DNA from: Devosia sp.
GTDB taxonomy: Bacteria; Pseudomonadota; Alphaproteobacteria; Rhizobiales; Devosiaceae
DNA length: 64,000 nucleotides
Direction of reading: 5' to 3'
NCBI RefSeq assembly: GCF_017307495.1
Contig: NZ_JAFKHE010000015.1
Coordinates: 272,577 to 336,576 of the forward strand
Made by a program: the position numbers and the translations under genes. The stretch's first letter is position 1. Each line of letters begins with the position of its first letter. The notes under the pieces were generated by a model. It was not told the origin of the DNA, did not search any database, and was given only the letters and a program-made list of their open reading frames with translations. This document shows, in pieces, positions 54,975-63,734 of this stretch.

Positions 54975-55395
54975 GTTTCAGCGAGCGGCCCGCTGGGACT
55001 CGATGCCTTGCCTCCCTCCCCCTTGAGGGGAGGGATCGAGGGAGGGGGTGGTGCGGTGATCGCCGATGGACCCCCACCCCCAGCCTCTCCCCTCAGGGGG
55101 GAGGGGAGCTCCATCAACCATCCGCCAGCCGTGCCAGCTTGCCCTGGAGGTAGTGCCGCACGGCGGGATCGGTGGTGAGGCCGAGGTTTCGGCGAGCGGC
55201 CCGGGTGGAACTCGATGCCTTGCCTCCCTCCCCCCTTGAGGGGAGGGATCGAGGGAGGGGGTGGTGCGGTGATCGCCGATGGACCCCCACCCCCGGCCCC
55301 TCCCCTCAAGGGGGAGGGGAGCTCCATCAACCATCCGCCAGCCGTGCCAGCTGGCCCTGGAGGTAGTGCCGCACGGCGGGATCGGTGGTGAGGCC
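54975..55395. repeat. tandem duplication of about 212 bp: family B repeat plus the 3' end of the sigma gene
   Basis: Two adjacent units each hold a family B repeat (CCTCCCTCCCCCTTGAGGGG ... CCCCTCAGGGGGG-type arms) and the last ~23 codons of the ECF sigma gene. Unit one (54975-55183) ends in a dead copy of that 3' end, nearly identical to 55325-55395 (one mismatch in ~60 bp before the edge). Unit two (55186-55395) joins the live gene. Copies are about 212 bp apart. Confidence 0.85.
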
Positions 55396-56568
55396 GATGG
55401 CGACCGAAAAGGCTTCGTGCGCCTCGTCCTTGCGGCCGGCGCGGGCCATGAGATGGCCGCGGGCGGCCCAGTAGGGCTGGTAGTCGGCCATGCGCCGGTC
55501 CTCGGCGAGGGGAGCGATGGCGGCGAGGGCCACTTCCGGACCCTCGAGCTCGGCGATGGCGACCGCCCGGTTGAGTACGATGACGGGGGAGTTGGTCAGG
55601 CGGAGCAGGTGGTCGTAGAGGGCGACGATCGCCGGCCAGGTGTTGGCGCCGCCGAGCCGCCGCGCGACATGGGCCGACTGGATGGCGGCCTCGAGCTGGT
55701 AGCGCCCGGAGGGGCCGGCCGCGCTGGCCTCGCGCAGCAGGGACTCGGCGAGGACGATCAGTTCGCGCTCCCAGAGCGCGGTGTCCTGCTGGTCGAGCGG
55801 AACGAAGGCGCCGCCGGGGCCGCGGCGGGCCGGGTTGCGGGAGGTGGTATAGAGCATGAGCGAGAGCATGCCCTTGGCCTCGGGCTCCTCGGGCAGCAGC
55901 GAGGCGACGAGGCGGGCCAGCCAGATGGCTTCGTCGGCGAGTTCGGGCGTCGCGGCTTCGCCGAGTTCGTTCCAGCCCTTGGTGTAGGCGGCATAGATGG
56001 CGTCGAGCACGGCCTCGAGCCGCCCGGGCAGTTCTTCCTTGTCGGGCACCGCGAACGGGATGCCGGCCTCCCTGATGCGGGCCTTGGCGCGCACGAGGCG
56101 CTGGCCCATCGTGGCGGGCGGGATGAGGAAGGCGGCGGCGATATCGATGGCGGTCAGCCCGAGGATGGTCTGCAGGATCAGCGGCGCCCGCATGCCGCGC
56201 TCGATGGCGGGATGGGCGCAGGCGAACATCAGGGAGAGGCGGCGGTCGGGAAGGGCATCGCCGTCCTCGGCGGCGGCTTCGATCTCGTCGGCGATCAGCT
56301 GCAAGTGATCCTCCCCCGCATGGCGTGTCTGGCGGCGGCGGAGGGAATCGGTCTGCCGTCGGCGGGCGACGGTCAGCAGCCAGGCGTCGGGATTGTCGGG
56401 CACGCCATCGCGCGGCCACAGGCGCAGCGCCGCGGCAAAGGCCTCGCCCAGCGCATCCTCGGCGCCCGCGACGTCGCGCGTCCGGGCGGCGAGGAAGGCG
56501 ACGAGGCGGCCATAGCTTTCGCGCGCAACGCGCTCGGCGGCCCGGGCTGCCTCGTCGGCATGGCTCAC
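55327..56568 (-). CDS. ECF sigma factor, ECF42-type with C-terminal TPR-like domain
   Basis: 413 residues. Sigma-2 ('AEDALGEAFAAALRLWP', 'DNPDAWLLTVARRRQTD') and sigma-4 ('LTAIDIAAAFLIPPATMGQRLVRAKARI') are followed by a long helical DUF6596/TPR-like domain of 230 residues, the layout of ECF42. GTG 56568 is 1 bp after the YciI stop. ECF42 sigmas are paired with DGPF/YciI proteins, as here, and have no classical anti-sigma. Its 3' end is duplicated downstream. Confidence 0.9.
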   Translation of the reverse strand: MSHADEAARAAERVARESYGRLVAFLAARTRDVAGAEDALGEAFAAALRLWPRDGVPDNPDAWLLTVARRRQTDSLRRRQTRHAGEDHLQLIADEIEAAAEDGDALPDRRLSLMFACAHPAIERGMRAPLILQTILGLTAIDIAAAFLIPPATMGQRLVRAKARIREAGIPFAVPDKEELPGRLEAVLDAIYAAYTKGWNELGEAATPELADEAIWLARLVASLLPEEPEAKGMLSLMLYTTSRNPARRGPGGAFVPLDQQDTALWERELIVLAESLLREASAAGPSGRYQLEAAIQSAHVARRLGGANTWPAIVALYDHLLRLTNSPVIVLNRAVAIAELEGPEVALAAIAPLAEDRRMADYQPYWAARGHLMARAGRKDEAHEAFSVAIGLTTDPAVRHYLQGQLARLADG

Positions 56569-56569
56569 T

Positions 56570-56917
56570 TCAGTTGCCCGGCCGGGGTTCGTGGACGGGA
56601 CGCACCTCGATCGTGCCGAAGCGCGAACTGGGGCAGCGCCGGGCCCAGGCCACGGCCTCCTCGAGGCTCGGCACGTCGACGAAGAAGTAGCCGGCGAACT
56701 GCTCCCTGGTGTCGGCATAGGGGCCATCGAGGATTTCGGCACGGCCGTCGCCGGTGCGGACGATGGTCGATTTCGCCGATGGCTCGAGCCGCTCGCCGCC
56801 GCTGAGCCCAGCCTTGGCCAGGGCCTCGTTGAAGGCGGCATAGTCGGCCCACAGTTCCTTCTGCGGGGCGGCGGCGAGGGCGGCCTCGTCGTGGTGGATC
56901 AGCATCATGTAGCGCAT
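56570..56917 (-). CDS. YciI/DGPF family protein, ECF42 partner
   Basis: 115 residues. 'RYMMLIHHDEAALAA' at the start and 'LDGPYADTREQFAGYFFVDV' with the DGP-Y motif. Such proteins partner with ECF42 sigmas. ATG 56917 (MRYMMLIHH) is the start, 1 bp from the sigma gene at its other end. Role may be sensing or enzymatic; unknown. Confidence 0.88.
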   Translation of the reverse strand: MRYMMLIHHDEAALAAAPQKELWADYAAFNEALAKAGLSGGERLEPSAKSTIVRTGDGRAEILDGPYADTREQFAGYFFVDVPSLEEAVAWARRCPSSRFGTIEVRPVHEPRPGN

Positions 56918-57041
56918 GGATGTCTCCGGTTTGTTGGCCGGGATTTTCGGTCCCGATACGGCAATGACGGGGCGATGCCGCCGAATTCGACTTGCTGCCG
57001 CAAATTTCCCGGAGGCGGCTGGAGGATCGGCCTCCGGCCCG

Positions 57042-57434
57042 TCAGTAGCCGGGAACCAGCGCGCGAACCTCGATCGGACCCCACTGAGCGGCAGGGCACT
57101 TGCGGGCCCAGTCGAGCGCCTGATCCATGTCCTTGGCCTCGATGATGTAGAAGCCGCCGAACTGCTCGCGCGTTTCGGCATAGGGGCCGTCGTGCACCTT
57201 GAGCTCGCCGTCGGGGTTGGTGAAGGCCTTGCCGTCGAAGCTCGGTCGGCCGCCTTCCATCCTCAGCGTCCGGGCGTCCGGGGTCCGGGCGAGGGGTGCG
57301 GTCATCACGAAGGCGCCGGCTTTCTCGAGCGCGGCCTGGTAGGCGAACATCGTCTCCATCGCCTTCTCCATCCGGTCGGGCGGGATGGCGGCGCCGGCCT
57401 TCTCGTCGGCGTAGAGCATCAGCATGTAGCGCAT
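57042..57434 (-). CDS. YciI/DGPF family protein, second copy
   Basis: 130 residues with 'RYMLMLYADEKAGAA' and 'VHDGPYAETREQFGGFYIIEA', paralogous to the 56570-56917 gene. Both precede the sigma gene on the same strand, suggesting one operon. ATG 57434 has GAGGAGAAC upstream. Confidence 0.88.
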   Translation of the reverse strand: MRYMLMLYADEKAGAAIPPDRMEKAMETMFAYQAALEKAGAFVMTAPLARTPDARTLRMEGGRPSFDGKAFTNPDGELKVHDGPYAETREQFGGFYIIEAKDMDQALDWARKCPAAQWGPIEVRALVPGY

Positions 57435-57540
57435 CGCGTTCTCCTCGTTCGGCACCATAGCCCTTCAGGGCAATGTCGGGCGAGGGGCGCGGATTTCGAC
57501 CGGGCCAAGGATATTTCTCGCAGCCGCCTTCCACACCGGG

Positions 57541-57613
57541 TCTTTTCCGCGAAAGCGGGAACCTCTGTTTGCGGTGCCCGAAAAACGGAGATCCCCGCTT
57601 TCGCGGGGATGAC
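57541..57613. repeat. CGAAAGC palindromic repeat (family A)
   Basis: TCCGCGAAAGCGGGA and CCCCGCTTTCGCGGGG ends with about 40 bp between and ATGAC at the right end, between the sigma operon and prs. Confidence 0.75.
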
Positions 57614-57650
57614 ATCGAGCTTGTGGCAACGATTGGAGCCCGTCCTTGGG

Positions 57651-58583
57651 CTAGTCGAGCAGACTTGAGACCGACTGCTCGGAGGCCGTGCGGGCGATGG
57701 CTTCGCCCATCAGCGGAGCGATCGAGATGCGGCGGATGTTCTTCGCTGCCTTGACGGCGTCGGTCGCCATGATGGAATCGGTGATCACCAGCTCCTTGAG
57801 GCGCGAGGCGGCGATGCGCTCGGCCGCCCCCTCGGACAGGACGCCGTGGCTGATATAGGCCGAGACCTCCGTCGCGCCGGCCTTCAGCAGTGCCTCGGCG
57901 GCATTCACCAGCGTGCCGCCGGAATCGACGATGTCGTCGATCAGGATGCAGGCATGGCCTGAAACGTCGCCGATGATGTTCATCACCTCCGACACGCCGG
58001 CGCGGGGCCGGCGCTTGTCGACGATGGCGAGGTCGGCGCCGATGCGCTGGGCGGTGGCGCGGGCGCGGGCCACGCCGCCAACGTCGGGCGACACGATCAT
58101 CACCTTGCCCTTGGTATAGTTCTCCTGGATGTCGCGGACCATGACGGGCGCGCCATAGAGGTTGTCGGTCGGGATGTCGAAGAAGCCCTGGATCTGGGCG
58201 GCGTGCAGGTCGAGGGTGATGACGCGGTTGACGCCGGCCTCGGTGATCAGGTTGGCGACCAGCTTGGCCGAGATCGGCGTGCGCGAGGCCGACTTGCGGT
58301 CCTGACGGGCGTAGCCGAAATAGGGGATCACCGCCGTGATGCGGCGCGCCGAGGAGCGGCGCAGCGCGTCCGACAGGATCAGCAGCTCCATCAGGTTGTC
58401 GTTCGCCGGGAACGAGGTCGACTGCAGGATGAAGACATCCTCGCCGCGCACGTTCTCGTGGATCTCGACGAAGATTTCCTTGTCGTTGAAGCGCTTGACC
58501 GTGCAGTCGGTCAGCGGGACCTCGAGATAACTCGCAACGGCTTCGGCAAGGGCGCGGTTGGAATTGCCGGTGACGAGTTTCAC
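57651..58583 (-). CDS. prs: ribose-phosphate pyrophosphokinase
   Basis: 310 residues. '[20 protein letters not shown]', the PRPP loop '[20 protein letters not shown]' and '[16 protein letters not shown]' are the class I signatures. It makes PRPP for nucleotides, and Apt (47.7 kb) consumes it. The start follows directly from MKLVTGNSN. Confidence 0.97.
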   Translation of the reverse strand: MKLVTGNSNRALAEAVASYLEVPLTDCTVKRFNDKEIFVEIHENVRGEDVFILQSTSFPANDNLMELLILSDALRRSSARRITAVIPYFGYARQDRKSASRTPISAKLVANLITEAGVNRVITLDLHAAQIQGFFDIPTDNLYGAPVMVRDIQENYTKGKVMIVSPDVGGVARARATAQRIGADLAIVDKRRPRAGVSEVMNIIGDVSGHACILIDDIVDSGGTLVNAAEALLKAGATEVSAYISHGVLSEGAAERIAASRLKELVITDSIMATDAVKAAKNIRRISIAPLMGEAIARTASEQSVSSLLD

Positions 58584-58730
58584 GCGCGCGCTCCGAGGCT
58601 ATCGGCCGGGCGGGGAGTTGCCGGCTCCTGATGCGCGGGTCTCTAGCGGACGGCGTGCCGGTGCGCAATGCGCCTTGTGACGGAGGGATGAATGATTCTT
58701 GCGGAGGTGGAGGGGGCAGCAAGACTCGGT

Positions 58731-58804
58731 GTCATTCCCGCGAAAGCGGGAATCTGCGTTTGGATGGTCCGGCAAACAGAGATCCCCGCTTTCGCGGGGA
58801 TGAC
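58731..58804. repeat. CGAAAGC palindromic repeat (family A), full copy
   Basis: GTCATTCCCGCGAAAGCGGGA at the left and CCCCGCTTTCGCGGGGATGAC at the right are near-complements over 20 bp. The cleanest copy in the window. Confidence 0.85.
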
Positions 58805-58841
58805 CCGGGGGAGGGTAGAGGCTGTCGCCGCCCGGCGCCCC

Positions 58842-59618
58842 CTACAGCCCACCCAGCCCGATGACGCTCAGCTGCCGTCCCGTCTTGGTGCCCTGGTGGG
58901 TGGCGTAGCGGTGGGAGAAGTATTTCTTGGGCTCGGCATAGGTGCAGGTGCCCAGGTCGTCGACCACACCGACCCCTGCCGCGATCAGGTGGTCGAAGAC
59001 GAAGCCGGGGAGATCGAAATGCTCGCGGCCGTCGCCGGGCCTGGTAATGCGGTTCTCCGCATCGCGATGGTCGCGCAGCAGGTTGGCGGCAAATTCGGGG
59101 CCGACTTCGTAGTTCGGGCCGGAAATCGTCGGGCCGATGGCGGCGACGATGCGGTCGGGCCGTGCGCCAAGCTCGACCATGGCGGCGACGGTGGCTTCGG
59201 CGATGCCGCCCACGGCGCCCCGCCAGCCGGCATGGGCGGCGCCGATGACGCGCGCCTCGGAGTCGGCAAAGAGGATGGGCGTGCAGTCGGCGGTGAGGAT
59301 GCCGAGCGCCAGCCCGTGCACACGCGTGACGAGTGCATCGGCCTCGGGCCGGTCGTCCGGCGATGGCTGGCGCGTGACCTCGAGCACGGTGACCGAATGG
59401 ACCTGCTTCACCGTCACCAACTGATCGGAGGAAAAACCAAGCAGGCCAGCGATCTGGGCGCGATTCTCAAGAACATGATTCCGCTTGTCGCCGGACGATT
59501 CCGAGACGTTCAGCGAAGCGAACTCGCCGGTGGAGACGCCGCCGCGCCGGCCGAAGAAGCCGTGCCGGACGCCGGTGAGGCGCTCGAGGGCGCGGCTCGT
59601 TTCGAAGGGAATGCTCAT
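58842..59618 (-). CDS. pgeF: peptidoglycan editing factor PgeF (YfiH/laccase-domain)
   Basis: 258 residues. Conserved His in VKQVHS, Cys in DCTPILF and His in GAAHAGWRG are the active-site zinc triad. It removes non-standard residues during peptidoglycan synthesis (formerly called polyphenol oxidase). Start overlaps the MidA-like stop (ATGA). Third gene of lgt-midA-pgeF. Confidence 0.93.
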   Translation of the reverse strand: MSIPFETSRALERLTGVRHGFFGRRGGVSTGEFASLNVSESSGDKRNHVLENRAQIAGLLGFSSDQLVTVKQVHSVTVLEVTRQPSPDDRPEADALVTRVHGLALGILTADCTPILFADSEARVIGAAHAGWRGAVGGIAEATVAAMVELGARPDRIVAAIGPTISGPNYEVGPEFAANLLRDHRDAENRITRPGDGREHFDLPGFVFDHLIAAGVGVVDDLGTCTYAEPKKYFSHRYATHQGTKTGRQLSVIGLGGL

Positions 59619-60694
59619 GCGGGGAATCCGAGGGCTGCGATATCGCCGGAGTGCGCGCAGAAGACCTTGAACAGGGTGCCCATTTCCTCCGGCGCAGTCA
59701 GCCGCTTCAGCGCCGCGCCGATTTCGTCCATGCGCTCGGGATTGGCGCGGGCGAGGGCGGTGGCGCGCTCGACGATGCCGAGGCCGCCGAGGAAATCGCG
59801 CTGGGTGGACAGCTTTTCGACCGTGAGGCCGACCTCTTCCGCCACGATACGCAGCGCGCCGAAGCTGACATGGGCGCTGAGATCGATCTCACCGGGCGCC
59901 TCCAGCGGATCGACATAGGCGTGGTTGCGAACGGCCTGCAGGGTCTCACCGGTCTGGATGTCGCCGTAGCCATAGTCGATGGCGAGCAGCGCGCCGCGCT
60001 GGTTGCGGATGCGGGTGCCGAGCTGATGGATGATGTCGGCGGAGGCGAGGCTGACTTCGTAGATATCGCCGGGCGCGGCGCCGCGGACCTCTTCGGGCAT
60101 GGAGGCTTCGGGGATGGGTATCGGCGACAGGCCAAAGACGCGCTTGCCGTTGCGCAGACCCACCTGCCGCTCGTGCCAGGTGTCCTCCCCTTTGACGAAC
60201 TGGCGGATCGGCATAGCGTCGAAGAACTCGTTGGCGACGACAAACAGGGGGTCGTCGGAAACCGCGTCGATCTCGGAGGCCCAGTAGGGATTGTACTGGC
60301 CCAGCCGCTCGGCCTGCTGGGCCTTGAGCGCCGGATTGGTCTCGAACAGCTGCAGGTGGCAGGCATCGAGGAAGCCCTCGGCCTTGGCCGCGACGCGCAG
60401 CGCGTCCTGCATCAGCGTGCCGCGGCCGGGGCCGAGTTCGAGCAGGGTGAAGCTCGGCGGCTCGTCCATCTGCTGCCACAGGTTGACGAGGAAGAAGCCG
60501 ACCAGTTCCCCGAACATCTGGCTGATCTCGGGCGCGGTGACGAAATCGCCGCCGGCGCCGAGCGGGTCCTTGCCGGTATAGTAGCCCGAGCGCGGGTGGG
60601 TGAGGGCGAGGCTCATGTAGGTCGCGATCGACATCGGGCCGTTCTGGCTCAGCTGCATGTCGATCAGCTCGCCCAGGCTATGGTCGTCAGCCAC
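59615..60694 (-). CDS. MidA/NDUFAF7-family SAM-dependent methyltransferase
   Basis: 359 residues. 'HPRSGYYTGKDPLGAGGDFVTAPEISQMFGE' and 'LLELGPGRGTLMQDALR' are the family core with the SAM-site glycine-rich loop. The mitochondrial counterpart methylates complex I Arg; bacterial role is less clear. It overlaps lgt by 8 bp. Confidence 0.92.
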   Translation of the reverse strand: MADDHSLGELIDMQLSQNGPMSIATYMSLALTHPRSGYYTGKDPLGAGGDFVTAPEISQMFGELVGFFLVNLWQQMDEPPSFTLLELGPGRGTLMQDALRVAAKAEGFLDACHLQLFETNPALKAQQAERLGQYNPYWASEIDAVSDDPLFVVANEFFDAMPIRQFVKGEDTWHERQVGLRNGKRVFGLSPIPIPEASMPEEVRGAAPGDIYEVSLASADIIHQLGTRIRNQRGALLAIDYGYGDIQTGETLQAVRNHAYVDPLEAPGEIDLSAHVSFGALRIVAEEVGLTVEKLSTQRDFLGGLGIVERATALARANPERMDEIGAALKRLTAPEEMGTLFKVFCAHSGDIAALGFPA

Positions 60695-61499
60695 GGCTCT
60701 TCCTCAGCGCGTACAGCACCAGCGCAATGCCGGCGACGAGGATGGGCAGGCTCAGCACCATGCCCATGGTGAGCCAGCCGCCATAAAGGTAGCCGATCTG
60801 GGCGTCGGGCAGGCGGAAGAACTCGACGAAGATGCGGCTCAGCGCATAGCCGATGCCGAAGATGCCGGCGACGAGGCCGGGGCGCTTCAGCGCCTTGAAA
60901 AGATTGGTGGCGATGCGGATGACGATGAACAGCAGCACCCCCTCGAGCAGCGCTTCGTAGAGCTGGCTCGGATGGCGCGGCAACTGCTCGGGATCGGTGG
61001 GAAAGACGACGGCCCAAAGCAGATTCGTCGGCGCGCCGTAGAGTTCGCCGTTGATGAAGTTGGCGACGCGGCCGAGGAAGAGGCCGATGGTGCCGATGGC
61101 GCCGAGCAGATCCAGCCCCGAGAGGATGTTGCCGCCCTTGTGGCGCACGAACAGGGCCATGGCGATCATGATGCCGACCAGCCCGCCGTGGAAGCTCATG
61201 CCGCCATCCCACAGCGCGATGATCTCGCCCGGGTTCGCTGCATAGTAGGGCAGATTGTAGAACAGCACGTAGCCGATGCGGCCGCCCAGCACGATGCCGA
61301 CCACGGCCCAGAAGGCGAAATCCCAGATCGCCGCCGGCTCGAACGGGGGGCGATTGTCCTTCCACAGGCCATGCCGTTTCAGCAGCGTCGTCGCATAGGC
61401 CGCGCCGCCGAGCACGCCGACGAGGTAGGCGAGCGCATACCACCGGACGACGAACGGGCCGATGGCGAAGGCGACGGGATCGACGTTGGGAAAGGGCAC
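60687..61499 (-). CDS. lgt: phosphatidylglycerol-prolipoprotein diacylglyceryl transferase
   Basis: 270 residues with about seven helices and Lgt signatures FHGGLVG, GRVANFINGELYG and 'HPSQLYEALLEG'. GTG 61499 begins VPFPNVDPVAF, the usual Lgt start, with GGAG 6 bp upstream; the open frame to 61556 is weaker. It adds diacylglycerol to lipoprotein Cys and heads the lgt-midA-pgeF operon. Confidence 0.96.
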   Translation of the reverse strand: MPFPNVDPVAFAIGPFVVRWYALAYLVGVLGGAAYATTLLKRHGLWKDNRPPFEPAAIWDFAFWAVVGIVLGGRIGYVLFYNLPYYAANPGEIIALWDGGMSFHGGLVGIMIAMALFVRHKGGNILSGLDLLGAIGTIGLFLGRVANFINGELYGAPTNLLWAVVFPTDPEQLPRHPSQLYEALLEGVLLFIVIRIATNLFKALKRPGLVAGIFGIGYALSRIFVEFFRLPDAQIGYLYGGWLTMGMVLSLPILVAGIALVLYALRKSRG

Positions 61500-61674
61500 G
61501 GTGGGCTCCGGGCAGAGATTTCCTCGGGGCGCACGCTCGTAGCGGAAAGTCCGCAACCTTTCCCGAGCGCGCTCCAGTGGAGTAGGTGAGACCTTTTAGC
61601 CTCCGGCTGGCTCTGGTCAAGGCGTGCCGACCCGCCTAAATAGCTCGGTGGAACCCGTTGGGAGGACATGTCCG

Positions 61675-61917
61675 ATGAGCCAGGGCAGCAAGCTATTCGA
61701 CGAGCTGGGCAAGCTCATGAACAATGCCGCTGGCGTCGCCGACGGGGTGCGCCGCGAGATCGAGACAGTGGTGAAGTCCCAGCTCGAGCGGCTGGTGGCG
61801 GACATGAACCTGGTCAAGCGCGAGGACTACGACGCACTGCGCGAACTGGTGCAGGCGCAGAGCGCCGAGCTCAAGGCGCTGAAGACCGAGGTCGAAGCGC
61901 TGAAGTCGAAGGGCTGA
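61675..61917 (+). CDS. ubiK: accessory factor UbiK family protein (BMFP)
   Basis: 80 residues in a helical hairpin with a coiled-coil C-terminus. 'KLFDELGKLMNNAAGVADGVRREIE' is typical of the BMFP/UbiK family, which aids ubiquinone synthesis. ATG 61675 has GGGAGG 9 bp upstream. The next gene starts 9 bp after it. Confidence 0.8.
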   Translation: MSQGSKLFDELGKLMNNAAGVADGVRREIETVVKSQLERLVADMNLVKREDYDALRELVQAQSAELKALKTEVEALKSKG

Positions 61918-61925
61918 CCGGCAAG

Positions 61926-62639
61926 GTGCGGCTCGCCGTCATTTCCGATGTGCACGGAAACCTGCACGCGCTCGACGCGGTGCTCGAGGATATCGCGCGG
62001 CAGAATGTCGATGCCACCCTGGCGCTCGGGGACTTCCTGAGCGGCCCCGGCGATCCGACCGGCGTCGCCGACCGCTTCATCGAACTCGACATGCCGTCGG
62101 TGCGCGGCAATCACGACCGCTACATCGTCGACGGACGCGAGAACGACTGGCACATCGACGCCCTGGTGCGCGACCAGCTCGACGAGCGGCAGCGTGCCTG
62201 GCTCGCGGCGGTGCCCCCGACACTGCTCCACGAGGGCGATGTCTTCCTCTGTCACGGCACCCCGCGCGACGACAACGGCTCGTTCATGGACCACATGGTG
62301 GGGAGTATCGCCGCCATGCAGTCGCGCGAGCATATCGAGGCGCAAGCCGCGGGCTTCGATCATGCGGTGCTGCTGTGCGGCCACACGCACGTCCCGCGCA
62401 GCCTGCGGCTCAACGATGGCCGCCTGGTGGTCAACCCGGGCAGCGTCGGGCTGCCGTTCGAGATCGGCTCGCCCGATGCGCGCTATGCCATCATCGAGAA
62501 GCGTTCGGCCGGCTGGAACACGGAGTTGCACGCCGTTGCCTACGATCATCGGGCAGCAGCCAGGCAGGCGCTTGACCGGGGTTACCCCCGGTGGGCCGAG
62601 GCGCTGACGTGGGGATGGGCCAGTCCGAGCGAGCTGTAG
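61926..62639 (+). CDS. YfcE/MJ0936-like metallophosphoesterase, first of a tandem pair
   Basis: 237 residues, with SDVHGN, GDFLSGPGDP, RGNHDR, FLCHGTP and CGHTHVPR metal-site motifs. GTG 61926 begins VRLAVISDVHGN. Substrate unknown. It shares layout with the next gene (both use 'NPGSVGL' and end 'GW(A)S') and is probably its duplicate. Confidence 0.88.
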   Translation: MRLAVISDVHGNLHALDAVLEDIARQNVDATLALGDFLSGPGDPTGVADRFIELDMPSVRGNHDRYIVDGRENDWHIDALVRDQLDERQRAWLAAVPPTLLHEGDVFLCHGTPRDDNGSFMDHMVGSIAAMQSREHIEAQAAGFDHAVLLCGHTHVPRSLRLNDGRLVVNPGSVGLPFEIGSPDARYAIIEKRSAGWNTELHAVAYDHRAAARQALDRGYPRWAEALTWGWASPSEL

Positions 62640-62675
62640 CGGTCGCGGGCCGCAATTGCTGGAGAGGGTTACGGC

Positions 62676-63398
62676 ATGAGAATCGCGGTGATTTCCGATG
62701 TGCATGGCAACCGGCTCGCCCTCGAGGCCGTGGAAGCCGACATCGCCATGGTCGGAGTGGATGCCACGATCAACCTCGGCGACCTGTTCGCCGGGCCGCT
62801 CGACCCGATCGGCGCGGCCGACCTGCTGATCGAGCGCGACTACCCGACGGTCATCGGCAACCACGATCGCTACATCGCGCACGGGCTGCCCCAGTCGAAG
62901 CAGCCGGTCGACCAGTTCGTGACCGAACGGCTGAAGCCGGTCCATCTGGAGTATCTGCGCAGCCTGCCGGCGACGCGCGACATCGAGGGCGAGGTATTCC
63001 TCTGCCACGGTACGCCGGCGAGCGACGAGGAACCCTGGCTCGACGGCTGGTGGACCGGCCGCACGGTGACCATGCCCGGCGAAGCCGAGGTCACCGCCAA
63101 GGCGGATGGACTCGAGTTCCCGGTGCTGCTGTGCGGTCACACGCACGTGTCGCGCATCGTGCGGCTCAGGGATGGACGACTGGTGGTCAATCCCGGCTCG
63201 GTCGGGCTGCAGTTCAACTACGGGGCCCCGGACGCGCGCTACGCCGTGCTCGAGCGGCACGGTGGACAATGGGCGGCCAGCATCCGCGCCGTGCCCTACG
63301 ATTTCGAGGCCGTGGCCCAGCAGGCGATCGCCAACGGCTTCCCGCTATGGGCCGAGGCGATCCGTACCGGCTGGGCCAGCGCAATCGGGCTGTTCTAG
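62676..63398 (+). CDS. metallophosphoesterase, second of a tandem pair
   Basis: 240 residues with SDVHGN, NLGDLFAGPLDP, IGNHDRY, FLCHGTP, CGHTHVSR and 'NPGSVGLQFNYGAPDARYAVLE'. Alignment by eye to the preceding gene is continuous, so this is a tandem duplication that has diverged. GGAGAGGG lies before ATG 62676. Confidence 0.9.
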   Translation: MRIAVISDVHGNRLALEAVEADIAMVGVDATINLGDLFAGPLDPIGAADLLIERDYPTVIGNHDRYIAHGLPQSKQPVDQFVTERLKPVHLEYLRSLPATRDIEGEVFLCHGTPASDEEPWLDGWWTGRTVTMPGEAEVTAKADGLEFPVLLCGHTHVSRIVRLRDGRLVVNPGSVGLQFNYGAPDARYAVLERHGGQWAASIRAVPYDFEAVAQQAIANGFPLWAEAIRTGWASAIGLF

Positions 63399-63615
63399 TC
63401 GCTTCACCTTCAGTCTGAAACGAGGCAGCGCTCTTGCCCTGTTCCACGGGTCATGCTGGCGCAGGCCTGCATCCATCCTGGGGGCGGCTTCGTCCTCGCG
63501 CTCCACACCCGCCAGCTGTCGTCCGGACGCAAGGCAGGACCCAAGCTCGACCGGTGCGCGGGGCTCCACCCCACCCAGTTGCGCTAGGCCCTCGCTGCCG
63601 CGAGGACCAAGCTCC

Positions 63616-63690
63616 ACTACCCTCCCCATCGAGGGGAGGGAGACGCAAGAACCGAAGCCTGCAGTCTGGTCTCCCTCCCCCTTGCGGGGC
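63616..63690. repeat. G-rich palindromic repeat (family B), diverged copy
   Basis: TACCCTCCCCATCGAGGGGAGGGA then CTCCCTCCCCCTTGCGGGG, the core arms of family B. The spacing between arms is larger than in the other copies, so the element is diverged. Confidence 0.55.
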
Positions 63691-63709
63691 TTCGAGCCGT
63701 GCCGAAGGC

Positions 63710-63734
63710 AAAATCGCTCCGGTGGAGCGATTTT
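63710..63734. terminator. perfect hairpin with A and T tracts, bidirectional terminator-like
   Basis: AAAATCGCTCC-GGT-GGAGCGATTTT is a perfect 11-bp stem with a 3-nt loop. Four T follow on the plus strand and four on the minus strand, so it could stop transcription both ways. No gene adjoins it directly. Confidence 0.6.

Noticed and set aside
26395..58804. Family A and B repeats as a CRISPR array
   Set aside because: Copies are kilobases apart, each is a palindromic unit and there are no regular spacers.
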